Of a stretch of DNA of 41,260 nt, positions 1 to 6,509 are shown piece by piece. The stretch spans positions 1 to 41,260 of IMG/VR virus record IMGVR_UViG_3300005832_000036; one strand, 5' to 3'. The translations under genes were made by a program, and so were the position numbers. Source of the stretch: a virus. The notes under the pieces are model-generated. The model was given only the letters and a program-made list of their open reading frames with translations, did no database searches and was not told where the DNA came from. Each line of letters begins with the position of its first letter. The stretch's first letter is position 1.

Positions 1-257
1 TTATTGAATAAAGAATATCTTTGCGTGTAGTCACATCCCTCCAACCCAAAAACCTTTGTTTCAAATACTAGTGGTACGCTGCCTAATCCTGAGCAAATGC
101 CTAAAAATATTGTTGATATTAAAATTCTATGTTCTTGATAAAAAAATGTATCTCTAAATAATAATCTATTAGAATTATTACTAATGAAAATTCTCCATTC
201 GGCATTATCTTCCGCAATTTTAACAGCACCGCTGTTATCTAAAATATAGAATTCCAT
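1..257 (-). CDS. hypothetical protein, cut by the window edge
   Basis: An open frame begins with ATG at 257-255 and runs off the left edge after 85 codons. The product starts MEFYILDNSGAVKIAEDNAE, and I do not recognise the family. Its start overlaps the stop of the upstream ParB-like gene in a TAATG junction, so the two are probably translationally coupled. If the window ends are joined as a circle, the frame continues seven more codons (ending FWGIGD) to a TAG at 41241-41239, giving 92 residues. No motif or membrane segment is evident. Confidence 0.6.
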   Translation of the reverse strand, partial: MEFYILDNSGAVKIAEDNAEWRIFISNNSNRLLFRDTFFYQEHRILISTIFLGICSGLGSVPLVFETKVFGLEGCDYTQRYSLFN

Positions 258-1189
258 TATTTAACCGCCCTTGGCTCTTCGTATACTAATTTACCAGAAA
301 ATTTATATTTTTTATCATCAATATAGCAATTCCATGCCTTGATAATTTCAATCAAAAATAATCTTCTTTTCACGTAACCTTTTGGTAAAACTAAAAATGA
401 GTTTCTAAATATCGCTGTCGGGCAATGTTCACTTATATTGTAACCATATATTACTTTTGAGAGAAATTTTGTACGAAATTGATCTTTTTTATCAAGAGAT
501 AGTAATAAAAACGCAATATAAGTTACGTGAGATATCGGTGCTAGAATCAATGCACTTTTATTATTGCAAAGTTTATAGCATGCCTTCAATTCCTTTTCGT
601 GTTTTTTGTAGGTAGATAAGCCGAGTTCGTGATCGAACCATTCTGTCGATAAATCCAACCTACTACTTAAATTATTAAAATGAAATATAATAAATTTCAC
701 AACAATTGCCATTGCTTTTGCATGTTCTACGCCTTCAATCTCAAGAAATCCATACAAGTGTCTTTTTGCGCCGATATCGATAGTTTTTTGTACGTCTGGC
801 TCTAGTCCGAGCGCAAAAAAAGTTTTGATGGTTTCCCCTGATTCAATGATAGCAAAAAGACGATTTGACCCGTCAATTAAATTCATGTTTTTATCGATTC
901 TAATTGAATCCCCATTACACAAAAATTGTTTTTTTTGCATTTTATTTTTGAGATAATCTATATTCTTGCTCAATGGATTTCTATTTTTTTTTGTGAGTTT
1001 AAGAATTTGATATGCCAAGAAAGGATCGACATGCCAAACTAATGCAGTTTCTTCTTTATATTCAGTTTTTATTTGTGTCTCGAAAAACAATTTTTGTGAA
1101 ATAGGCATATTCTTTATCTTTGTTATTTCAGGAAATTTTTTCTCTACTTTTATCAATCTATCTTGAAATTTCATGTTATTATTAGACAT
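257..1189 (-). CDS. ParB-like (ParB/Srx fold) phage protein
   Basis: The 310-residue protein has a central segment (about residues 90-155) with GDSIRIDKNMNLIDGSNRL, then FALGLEPDVQKTIDIGAKR. This arrangement is typical of the ParB/sulfiredoxin-like proteins common in phages, where the DG(S/Q)(N/H)R motif sits in the nuclease-like fold. The helical C-terminal half also fits that family. The start ATG is preceded by AAAAGGATATAAA, a reasonable ribosome binding site. The gene heads a minus-strand run of small genes. Its role here (DNA binding, nicking or regulation) is unknown; the fold assignment rests on motif resemblance only. Confidence 0.6.
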   Translation of the reverse strand: MSNNNMKFQDRLIKVEKKFPEITKIKNMPISQKLFFETQIKTEYKEETALVWHVDPFLAYQILKLTKKNRNPLSKNIDYLKNKMQKKQFLCNGDSIRIDKNMNLIDGSNRLFAIIESGETIKTFFALGLEPDVQKTIDIGAKRHLYGFLEIEGVEHAKAMAIVVKFIIFHFNNLSSRLDLSTEWFDHELGLSTYKKHEKELKACYKLCNNKSALILAPISHVTYIAFLLLSLDKKDQFRTKFLSKVIYGYNISEHCPTAIFRNSFLVLPKGYVKRRLFLIEIIKAWNCYIDDKKYKFSGKLVYEEPRAVK

Positions 1190-1241
1190 TTTATATCCTT
1201 TTTTAAATTATTTAATTTTTTTTGTGTATTTTTCGGTCTAG

Positions 1242-1526
1242 CTATATTTTTTTCGACAATTTTTGATCTAATTCTTTTGATTTCCTCTTTAAATCATGAA
1301 TATTTTTAAGATATTTTTCCAATCTAGTTATTTCTTTTTTTGCTTTCCTTGATTCATCAAATTGCACTCTCATAAGTAAATATGTAATTGGTACACCGAC
1401 AATAAAAAGGCTGTTTTTGACAACTCCTATCAAGGTTATACCGCACATAGCTATGAGAAATATAAAGTTTGCAATTTGAAATAATAAATAGCTTTTTTTT
1501 ATGCCTTTTAAATCTTCGTTTTGCAT
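1242..1526 (-). CDS. small membrane protein with two TM segments and a coiled coil
   Basis: The product has 94 residues from the start MQNEDLKGIK. I chose this start because GGGAGGGG lies five bases upstream, whereas an in-frame upstream ATG at 1574 lacks such a site and overlaps the preceding micro-gene. Residues about 14-33 (LLFQIANFIFLIAMCGITLI) and 36-50 are hydrophobic and likely form two membrane helices. They are followed by a charged Lys/Glu-rich segment (about 55-94) that looks like a coiled coil. No family is recognised. A membrane-associated accessory protein is the most that can be inferred. Confidence 0.6.
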   Translation of the reverse strand: MQNEDLKGIKKSYLLFQIANFIFLIAMCGITLIGVVKNSLFIVGVPITYLLMRVQFDESRKAKKEITRLEKYLKNIHDLKRKSKELDQKLSKKI

Positions 1527-1564
1527 AAATTCCCCTCCCTTTTTTTTGAAATATTTTGATCTAT

Positions 1565-1657
1565 TTAATTCCATTTTTTCTTTCTCGCTATTTTATTAAT
1601 ATCATCAATTATTTTCTTGCAATCGTTTATAAATGCATTTGTATTTATAGATTTCAT
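1565..1657 (-). CDS. 30-residue micro-protein
   Basis: A short frame (MKSINTNAFINDCKKIIDDI then NKIARKKKWN) is preceded by GAGAAGGA five bases from the ATG. It fills the gap between the 54-residue gene and the two-TM gene. The sequence is amphipathic and basic at its C terminus. The spacing and good ribosome binding site support translation, but no family is recognised. Confidence 0.45.
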   Translation of the reverse strand: MKSINTNAFINDCKKIIDDINKIARKKKWN

Positions 1658-1687
1658 TCGTCCTTCTCTTTAAAGCAATCGTCAATT

Positions 1688-1852
1688 TTAATAGCCCCGA
1701 TAAATGGCAAAAAAATAAAGGCCAACACTCAAATATGGGCCTCTTCCTTGATGCCAGGAAGGAGTCCAGATATCGAGCCAAAATTTTTTGCGCGCTAATT
1801 TAGATATGTGCCATTTAGCCGGCTCACAATTAGGGTCTGTTTTTATTCTCAT
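1688..1852 (-). CDS. 54-residue conserved-type phage protein
   Basis: The frame starts ATG at 1852 with AAAGGAGTAA directly upstream, a strong ribosome binding site. The product is rich in tryptophan and aromatics: MRIKTDPNCEPAKWHISKLA, then a segment containing FWLDIWTPSW and a hydrophobic C terminus ending FFAIYRGY. The hydrophobic tail could touch a membrane. No function can be assigned. Its start lies inside the tail of the radical SAM frame that continues past the amber codon. Confidence 0.6.
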   Translation of the reverse strand: MRIKTDPNCEPAKWHISKLARKKFWLDIWTPSWHQGRGPYLSVGLYFFAIYRGY

Positions 1853-2033
1853 TTACTCCTTTCTTAATTTTTGCATTATATTTTTTTATCGCCTTAATAA
1901 GGTCTTCAGAAGTTTCTATTTGCCAAATATCGCAAATATAAAATTTGCTCTTTTTTGACATTTCTTGATATGAAAGATTGCAATTCGAAAAAAGCAGCCC
2001 ATCGCAGGATAAATAGAATTCAGGTTCTGTGAT
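1830..2033 (-). pseudogene. C-terminal part of the radical SAM gene, downstream of an in-frame TAG
   Basis: Immediately after the TAG at 2036-2034 the same frame stays open for 67 more codons to TAA at 1832-1830. It begins ITEPEFYLSCDGLLFSNCNL and ends KNRP. The FYLSxDGxxxxxCNLSY pattern resembles the segment that follows the core barrel in radical SAM proteins, so this looks like the natural C terminus rather than chance. An in-frame internal ATG (EMSKKSKFY...) could start a separate peptide but has only a weak ribosome binding site. Either the gene is freshly broken by a point mutation, or the amber codon is read through. Confidence 0.6.
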
Positions 2034-2825
2034 CTAATATTCTTGATTGTCATAATTATCTATTTCTATTACGTCAGGTTCGAGAATTCTATTTCCAAAA
2101 GTGCAACGTCCCATTTGAATTAGGCCATTCTTTCCCGAATATGCGTTTGCATCTGTATGCTTTCTATTACCTATTTTCTTGTAATTTATTTCTCTATTAA
2201 TGAGCTGATTTATACTCATTACGCGTGTATGGTATTGATCGAAAGAAAATGTTATTCCTCCTATTGATTCTTCGCCAAAATTTTGATTATGACATTGAAT
2301 TTGTTTACAACGATCCGTAAATTTCTTTGAGTATCTTTTCGCCCCATTCAAAACCAAGAAATAATTCTCAATGTCGTCCCCATGTTCCAAAAAATATTTC
2401 GATATTTCTAAAAATGTTTTTTCATCTGTTCCAGGCTCACCGCCCGAAATTGTCAACGTAGATATTTGACTCAAAAAACCAAATAACTTTACAATTGTTT
2501 TTATTTCAATACTTTTCTTTTGTGCGTTGCCTCTGCAACAATGATCACACCGAAGATTGCATTTTCTAGTTAACTCAATAATCAGACTATTTATTGAAAT
2601 ATTGCCCCGTAATGATCTTTCCTTGCCGATTGCTTCGAGTATAAAATGTTCTGGCATACAAAGATTTTCTAGCTGATATTGTGTTATATGTTTATTTTCA
2701 TATAGATTATCTAAAAATTCGCTAAAATAAGTTCGGAGTAAAATTTTATCAGATCGATCAAGTTTAAACTCCTCTATTTCATATTCAAAACTTTCAAATA
2801 TTTCTTTTTTTGTCATTTTTTTCAT
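2034..2825 (-). CDS. radical SAM domain protein, ending at an in-frame amber codon
   Basis: The 263-residue product carries the radical SAM iron-sulfur motif CxxxCxxC as TRKCNLRCDHC (Cys89, Cys93, Cys96) and the SAM-binding GGEP motif in LTISGGEPGTDEK (about residues 124-136). Radical SAM enzymes bind a 4Fe-4S cluster and generate a 5'-deoxyadenosyl radical; the substrate cannot be told from the sequence. The start ATG overlaps the stop of the upstream gene in a TAATG junction. The frame ends at TAG (2036-2034), but homologous-looking sequence continues in frame to 1830, which would give 331 residues with one amber position. TAG is an ordinary stop elsewhere in this genome (large terminase, putative small terminase, several late genes), so wholesale code reassignment is unlikely. 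Confidence 0.8.
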   Translation of the reverse strand: MKKMTKKEIFESFEYEIEEFKLDRSDKILLRTYFSEFLDNLYENKHITQYQLENLCMPEHFILEAIGKERSLRGNISINSLIIELTRKCNLRCDHCCRGNAQKKSIEIKTIVKLFGFLSQISTLTISGGEPGTDEKTFLEISKYFLEHGDDIENYFLVLNGAKRYSKKFTDRCKQIQCHNQNFGEESIGGITFSFDQYHTRVMSINQLINREINYKKIGNRKHTDANAYSGKNGLIQMGRCTFGNRILEPDVIEIDNYDNQEY

Positions 2826-3028
2826 TAGATTCCCTCAAATTCTGCTTTTTTGGACAAAAAGCCAGGGTCATGATTGCAATTCCAAACGCTACACCAGTCC
2901 CTGGCCTTCTCTATGCTATCTGTATACCCGAGTATTCGTTTTCTCCCCACATGCGGTTTACGTCCGCCAGGATATTCTTTATCTTTTACCCACCATGTAC
3001 GAACATAAATTCTATATTTATTTTTCAT
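2825..3028 (-). CDS. small conserved-type phage protein
   Basis: The 67-residue protein begins MKNKYRIYVRTWWVKDKEYP and has a GRKPHVGRKRILGYTDSIEK segment, followed by ARDWCSVWNCNHDPG and a C-terminal LSKKAEFEGI. I recall this YRxYxRTWW...GRK...A..xCxxWNxxxxPGxLSxKAEFE layout from small proteins of many phages and prophages, with no assigned function. The start ATG is preceded by AAAGGGCTACTC and overlaps the end of the 182-residue gene by 11 bases; its stop overlaps the radical SAM start. It may act with the radical SAM gene, but this rests only on coupling. Confidence 0.6.
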   Translation of the reverse strand: MKNKYRIYVRTWWVKDKEYPGGRKPHVGRKRILGYTDSIEKARDWCSVWNCNHDPGFLSKKAEFEGI

Positions 3029-3566
3029 GAGTAGCCCTTTCTAACTCAAGAAAATAAAATCTTGATAAATTATGCCTGCAATAATATTTTGCATCTAAAA
3101 GACTTGAGAAGATTTTTGCGTTTGATATTTTGGGATGTGTAAAAATACTGCTACGAGATACTTTGCAAAGGTATGTTCCTCTTTCTCGAAACACGGCAAT
3201 GGTTCTCTTTTTTTTTCTTTTCAAAAATTGCCGGTAATTTTGATATAAAAACTCCTTAATTTCCTCAATTTTTTGCGCTCTAACTTCTTTTGAATCATCA
3301 TATTTAATATAGTCCCAATTAAACTTTACACTATAAGCAGTTCTAACAGATTTTTCAAAAGCATTGTGCGTGTCTTGGAATTCCCCACTCCAATAAAGAT
3401 GTAAAATTTCTTTGATTGTTTCCGTTTTCCCTTTTGTTTTTAATATATTCGAAAGATACTGGCATTCTTGAATAAAATATTGTTTCGGAAAAACATTGCT
3501 CGAAGCATGTCTTATGAAAACCTTATTTTCTTTTATTTTCAATGATTTAACTTTACTATAACTCAT
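3018..3566 (-). CDS. hypothetical protein, 182 residues
   Basis: I do not recognise this protein. It is basic, with a KRKKKRT cluster near residue 120, and has no signal peptide or obvious membrane helix. The start ATG is preceded by AAGGGGTAGTAA, a good ribosome binding site, three bases after the upstream gene stops. The C-terminal segment FFSSLLDAKYYCRHNLSRFY-like region looks helical. It sits in the minus-strand accessory operon between a 74-residue unknown and the YRxYxRTWW protein. Confidence 0.6.
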   Translation of the reverse strand: MSYSKVKSLKIKENKVFIRHASSNVFPKQYFIQECQYLSNILKTKGKTETIKEILHLYWSGEFQDTHNAFEKSVRTAYSVKFNWDYIKYDDSKEVRAQKIEEIKEFLYQNYRQFLKRKKKRTIAVFRERGTYLCKVSRSSIFTHPKISNAKIFSSLLDAKYYCRHNLSRFYFLELERATHEK

Positions 3567-3569
3567 TTA

Positions 3570-3794
3570 CTACCCCTTTTTAATTTTATAAGCTTTTATT
3601 TTCGTGCCAACCCGAAAGGTTTTCGCAATAGGCCTTACCATTATTGAAGAAAGATTCAGCTCAACTTTTTTTTCAGATATTTTGACTTTGTCAACAAAAA
3701 AACAATAACCATCCTTAGAAAATACCATATCTTTCACTTTTAATTTTTCAACCGGAACATAGAAAATATTATTTGTTTTTTTTATTCTTTCCAT
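3570..3794 (-). CDS. hypothetical protein, 74 residues
   Basis: The product is a small basic protein (MERIKKTNNIFYVPVEKLKV...) of alternating hydrophobic and charged residues, suggesting a compact beta-rich domain. The leader contains AAGGGGTTAGGAATGGA, identical over 17 bases to the leader and start of the 245-residue gene at 4603. A terminator-like hairpin lies just upstream (3830-3857), so expression may depend on read-through. No function is assigned. Confidence 0.55.
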   Translation of the reverse strand: MERIKKTNNIFYVPVEKLKVKDMVFSKDGYCFFVDKVKISEKKVELNLSSIMVRPIAKTFRVGTKIKAYKIKKG

Positions 3795-3824
3795 TCCTAA
3801 CCCCTTTCTTCTGTTGAATTTGGT

Positions 3825-3857
3825 AGAAAAAGGGCAGGCCTATAAACACCTGCCCTT
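3825..3857 (-). terminator. intrinsic terminator, minus strand
   Basis: On the minus strand a seven-base stem GGGCAGG / CCTGCCC (3849-3855 with 3832-3838), extended by two A-T pairs, is followed by TTTTT. It lies just after the stop of the 245-residue gene, so it would end transcripts from that gene and attenuate the 3794-to-1 part of the operon. Confidence 0.7.
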
Positions 3858-3865
3858 AAATTAAT

Positions 3866-4603
3866 TTATAAGACTCCCTCTTCTTCTAGTTTTTCAATCG
3901 TTTCTTCATCAAGATATTCTTTGATTTGATCTATAATTTCATCGTTTTCATTTGTCATTTTTTCGATGATCTGTTTCAATTTCTCATTTTCATTTTTCAA
4001 TCTCTCAATTTCTTGTGCGAAATATATATTGTCATAGTTTGCGAGAGCTTTTTCTTTGTTTTGCTCGTTTATTACGTTAATATGCGCAAGAAGTTCTTTG
4101 TATACTTCTTCAACAAAAAACGATTTTTCTAACAGCTCGATGATAGAATCAGCCGAAATATCAAAGTCAAATAAACAGAGCTGGGAATGTGAAAACGTGT
4201 TTCTGAAAGTGATGCTAGACAAATGACACAACTGAAAATAATCATAATATATCGTGCGAGAATCTATTATAATTTCTTTTTTCTCTCTTTTGCAATATAC
4301 AGCGATCAAATTTTCTTTTCTCTTTTCAATATCAAAATTATTCTTTAAAAACAAAATACTAATATTATCAATTCTTTCCAGATCGTAGCAAACACGTACC
4401 AGTTCGCCAGCTAAGTTCAAATATATTTTTCCGTTTAATTTGCAAAAATGAAAAGCCCAACGATGTTTTTTGATGATATCTTTGTCAAAAACCAATTCTT
4501 TTTCGTAGTATTTCGTTACTGATCTACCTTCAAGAATTTCGTTATCTTCTGTTTCCTGATTTATCCGAAAAAAAACAGTTACCTTTATTTTATTTTTATC
4601 CAT
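3866..4603 (-). CDS. hypothetical protein, 245 residues, C-terminal coiled coil
   Basis: The start MDKNKIKVTV is chosen because AAGGGGTTAGG lies directly before it; the longer in-frame extension overlaps the upstream gene and lacks a ribosome binding site. Residues 1-175 are mixed alpha/beta with no motif I recognise. About residues 180-245 are Glu/Lys/Leu/Ile rich (AQEIERLKNENEKLKQIIEK, then a strongly acidic tail DEETIEKLEEEGVL) and look like a coiled coil with an acidic end. It is the last gene before the terminator at 3830. Function unknown. Confidence 0.6.
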   Translation of the reverse strand: MDKNKIKVTVFFRINQETEDNEILEGRSVTKYYEKELVFDKDIIKKHRWAFHFCKLNGKIYLNLAGELVRVCYDLERIDNISILFLKNNFDIEKRKENLIAVYCKREKKEIIIDSRTIYYDYFQLCHLSSITFRNTFSHSQLCLFDFDISADSIIELLEKSFFVEEVYKELLAHINVINEQNKEKALANYDNIYFAQEIERLKNENEKLKQIIEKMTNENDEIIDQIKEYLDEETIEKLEEEGVL

Positions 4604-4637
4604 TCCTAACCCCTTGCTTTTTGTAGTTTTTAGTTTT

Positions 4638-4832
4638 TCAAAATAATTCTTTGTAAGCGACAATGTAGCCAATATGATTAACCCGTGTAAAAACCATGTA
4701 ATTGTATTTACCAATTTTATGTAACTCTATCCAAGGCGGAAGTTTACCATCCCAACTAACCGACTTGTCTTTATTGATATGTTGCCAAATATCAGAAGTT
4801 TTAAATTGTTTGATAAGTTTACCTTTTTGCAT
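4638..4832 (-). CDS. hypothetical protein, 64 residues
   Basis: The start MQKGKLIKQFKTSDIWQHIN is preceded by AAAGAGGGCTAGGG, a variant of the leader found at 3794 and 4603. Upstream in-frame codons overlap the 98-residue gene and lack a site. The product is tryptophan-containing with an amphipathic pattern (WDGKLPPWIELHKIGKYNYM). No family is recognised. It overlaps the preceding gene by 14 bases. Confidence 0.5.
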   Translation of the reverse strand: MQKGKLIKQFKTSDIWQHINKDKSVSWDGKLPPWIELHKIGKYNYMVFTRVNHIGYIVAYKELF

Positions 4833-5115
4833 CCCTAGCCCTCTTTTGCTCGTATTTTTTAATCCAGCAAGGCAATACGCCTGACAAAAAGACAGCACTT
4901 TTACCCCACAATTTTTGTGCGATTTGCTTTGCTGCTTGATTGTAGAGACGATTAAATTCTTTTTTTGATATTAATTGTGCGTAGTTTTTTTGATAGAGTA
5001 TATCTGCTATTTTTGCTTTGTAGACGTGTGAAATATCAGTTTTTGAGAGCGAATATTTTCGGGACCAGCTCACGCAATCGTGATAAATCCTTTCCTCGAT
5101 TTTTAAGTTACCCAT
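4819..5115 (-). CDS. hypothetical protein, 98 residues
   Basis: The start MGNLKIEERIYHDCVSWSRK has AAAGGAAGG upstream. The product is basic, mostly helical, and ends in a charged tail (KKYEQKRARDAKR). It is the first gene downstream of a good minus-strand promoter (5157-5185), so it begins a sub-operon running to the terminator at 3830. No function assigned. Confidence 0.55.
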   Translation of the reverse strand: MGNLKIEERIYHDCVSWSRKYSLSKTDISHVYKAKIADILYQKNYAQLISKKEFNRLYNQAAKQIAQKLWGKSAVFLSGVLPCWIKKYEQKRARDAKR

Positions 5116-5156
5116 TTTTAACCTTCCTTTCTTAAAATGTTTAGTTCTACATAAAC

Positions 5157-5185
5157 ATTATAGCTCGGGAAAAATCGGCTGTGAA
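5157..5185 (-). promoter_or_regulatory. sigma70-type promoter, minus strand
   Basis: On the minus strand TTCACA (5185-5180) and TATAAT (5162-5157) are separated by exactly 17 bases, five of six and six of six matches to consensus. The predicted start is about 40 bases before the gene at 5115. It sits in the only non-coding gap of this part of the operon. Confidence 0.7.
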
Positions 5186-5198
5186 GAGGGTAATATAA

Positions 5199-5570
5199 CT
5201 AATATTTCTGTTGTTTATCAATCATAATTAAGTCAGGCACAAATTCGTTGAAGTTTTCCAACAAAGAGTTTTGTATTTCTTTCAGCGTGAAATTCGGAAA
5301 TTTTTCGAGCATATCATCGATTCTTTTTTGATTTTTTTTCAAAAATGATTCTTTTGTCGTATCAACGAATACACGCATGCCCGGCCCTGGCTTGAAATTA
5401 GGGCAATATCTCGACAAGTGACTATCAAGACCCGCAACTTCCCCGCATTTTGCGCACGAAATGAAAATTGATACTTGCCCATCACGTGAATTAAAAATGA
5501 TCTCTTTTGTTTGACAGTTTGTACAAACGTATGTGACGAGGCAAAAAGCGTGACGAAACAAATAACTCAT
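5199..5570 (-). CDS. zinc-ribbon-type hypothetical protein
   Basis: The start MSYLFRHAFCLVTYVCTNCQ is chosen because its ATG overlaps the upstream stop in an ATGA junction; a longer frame would lie wholly inside the upstream gene. The 123-residue protein has CTNC and CAKC pairs about 25 residues apart, then one more Cys in SRYCPNF, consistent with a treble-clef or zinc-ribbon fold. The C-terminal half is helical. A nucleic-acid-binding or structural zinc role is inferred, not shown. Confidence 0.6.
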   Translation of the reverse strand: MSYLFRHAFCLVTYVCTNCQTKEIIFNSRDGQVSIFISCAKCGEVAGLDSHLSRYCPNFKPGPGMRVFVDTTKESFLKKNQKRIDDMLEKFPNFTLKEIQNSLLENFNEFVPDLIMIDKQQKY

Positions 5571-5872
5571 TTTTTTTGCTTGTGTTTTTCTTGCGCATAT
5601 TCGGAAAAAATATTTTTTACAAAAGTCTCGAAATCTGAAAACATCTGCTTTCCGGGCTCGGTTTCGCAAATTTTGTTCAAATTGATGAGACTGTCCATTT
5701 CCGATTGTTTTAATATAGAGCGAATTGATGCAAATACCCTAAAAAATGGTATACCTTCTTCCCTTGCCCATCTTAAAATTCCCTGAAATTGATGTGCAAT
5801 TTTAGCGTGTATTTCACAGTCAATACTTGCCCAAGTTTCCAATTTATTTTTATCCATTTTATTGTTATCCAT
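5567..5872 (-). CDS. small helical protein, member of a possible paralogous trio
   Basis: The 101-residue product starts MDNNKMDKNKLETWASIDCE; a second in-frame ATG five codons on could also be the start. A segment IAHQFQGILRWAREEGIPFF followed by FASIRSIL has the same outline as the next two upstream genes: helix, short turn with EG or QG, helix. It ends with an ATGA overlap into the zinc-ribbon gene. Function unknown. Confidence 0.5.
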   Translation of the reverse strand: MDNNKMDKNKLETWASIDCEIHAKIAHQFQGILRWAREEGIPFFRVFASIRSILKQSEMDSLINLNKICETEPGKQMFSDFETFVKNIFSEYAQEKHKQKK

Positions 5873-5873
5873 T

Positions 5874-6122
5874 TTATTGTTTACCTTCCATATTTTTGAG
5901 TTTCTCAGTGCTAATTACTTTGAATCGTGTTTTCATAAACATATCTATTTTTATATTGATTATGAGGTCATTCAAAAATGTCATGATTGTTCCGCTTGTT
6001 ACACCTTGCGCTTGATATTCATTCAAAATACGCTTGATTTTTTCTTCCAATTCAGCATACAGCTTCACAAAATGACAAAATGATTCGCTCTGATCGTGAA
6101 AAAAATGTTTTTTTGTTTTCAT
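5874..6122 (-). CDS. small helical protein, member of a possible paralogous trio
   Basis: The 82-residue protein carries EEKIKRILNEYQAQGVTSG, then IMTFLNDLIINIKIDMFM. This resembles the upstream gene's IKEIFHNGIKKGFSSHLILM, then MKELLTQIDIF. The shared outline is helix, G(V/F)(T/S)S, helix, ID(M/I)F. The ATG overlaps the upstream stop by four bases. The three adjacent genes may be diverged duplicates. Confidence 0.5.
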   Translation of the reverse strand: MKTKKHFFHDQSESFCHFVKLYAELEEKIKRILNEYQAQGVTSGTIMTFLNDLIINIKIDMFMKTRFKVISTEKLKNMEGKQ

Positions 6123-6337
6123 TTTTGTTTCTCCAATACATTTTCAACAATCCGAAAAATATCTATCTGTGTCAAAAGTTCCTTCATGGTCATCAGAATT
6201 AGATGACTTGAAAATCCCTTTTTTATCCCATTATGAAATATTTCTTTGATGCATGTATCTATATATTTGAAACAACCCGAAATTACTTTATCGTTAATTT
6301 TATCTTTATCTTTATCTTTATCTTTTTCGTTTATCAT
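6119..6337 (-). CDS. first gene of the leftward operon, small helical protein
   Basis: The start ATG at 6337 (MINEKDKDKD...) is preceded by GAAAGGGATACAA; an upstream in-frame TTG is less likely. A hexanucleotide repeat encodes a Lys-Asp run near the N terminus, followed by a helical domain of about 55 residues related in outline to the next two genes. It is promoter-proximal in the minus-strand operon that starts at the divergent region. Function unknown; a regulatory role is possible from position only. Confidence 0.5.
   Translation of the reverse strand: MINEKDKDKDKDKINDKVISGCFKYIDTCIKEIFHNGIKKGFSSHLILMTMKELLTQIDIFRIVENVLEKQK
6301..6324. repeat. hexanucleotide tandem repeat (TATCTT)x4
   Basis: Four perfect tandem copies of TATCTT encode alternating Asp-Lys on the minus strand. 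The unit is six bases, so length changes would keep the reading frame. Confidence 0.85.
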
Positions 6338-6509
6338 TTGTATCCCTTTCAAACTTTTTGATTCAAAAACAAATATATACTGAAAACACCGAAAATATAT
6401 AGAAATGCAGTAAAAAGAAACAAAAAAACCTCAAAAAAAATAACAATATAACCAATTACTTTTGCCAACCATTCCCCGGTCATGTTCTATATATTATTAT
6501 TTTTTTTAT
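6338..6509. promoter_or_regulatory. divergent intergenic control region
   Basis: This 172-base, very AT-rich gap separates the leftward and rightward operons and should hold promoters for both. Minus strand: TTGTTT, 18 bases, TATATT is a weak candidate. Plus strand: TTGCCA at 6462 with TATATA-like sequence about 20 bases on is also weak. I see no convincing consensus promoter, no clear operator palindrome and no gene here. Poly-A and poly-T tracts suggest bent DNA. Confidence 0.45.

Noticed and set aside
1830-2825. TAG reassigned to an amino acid throughout the genome (code 15 type)
   Set aside because: TAG ends many intact genes (putative small terminase, large terminase, several late genes, the 644-residue ejection protein), often with the next start or ribosome binding site directly after it.
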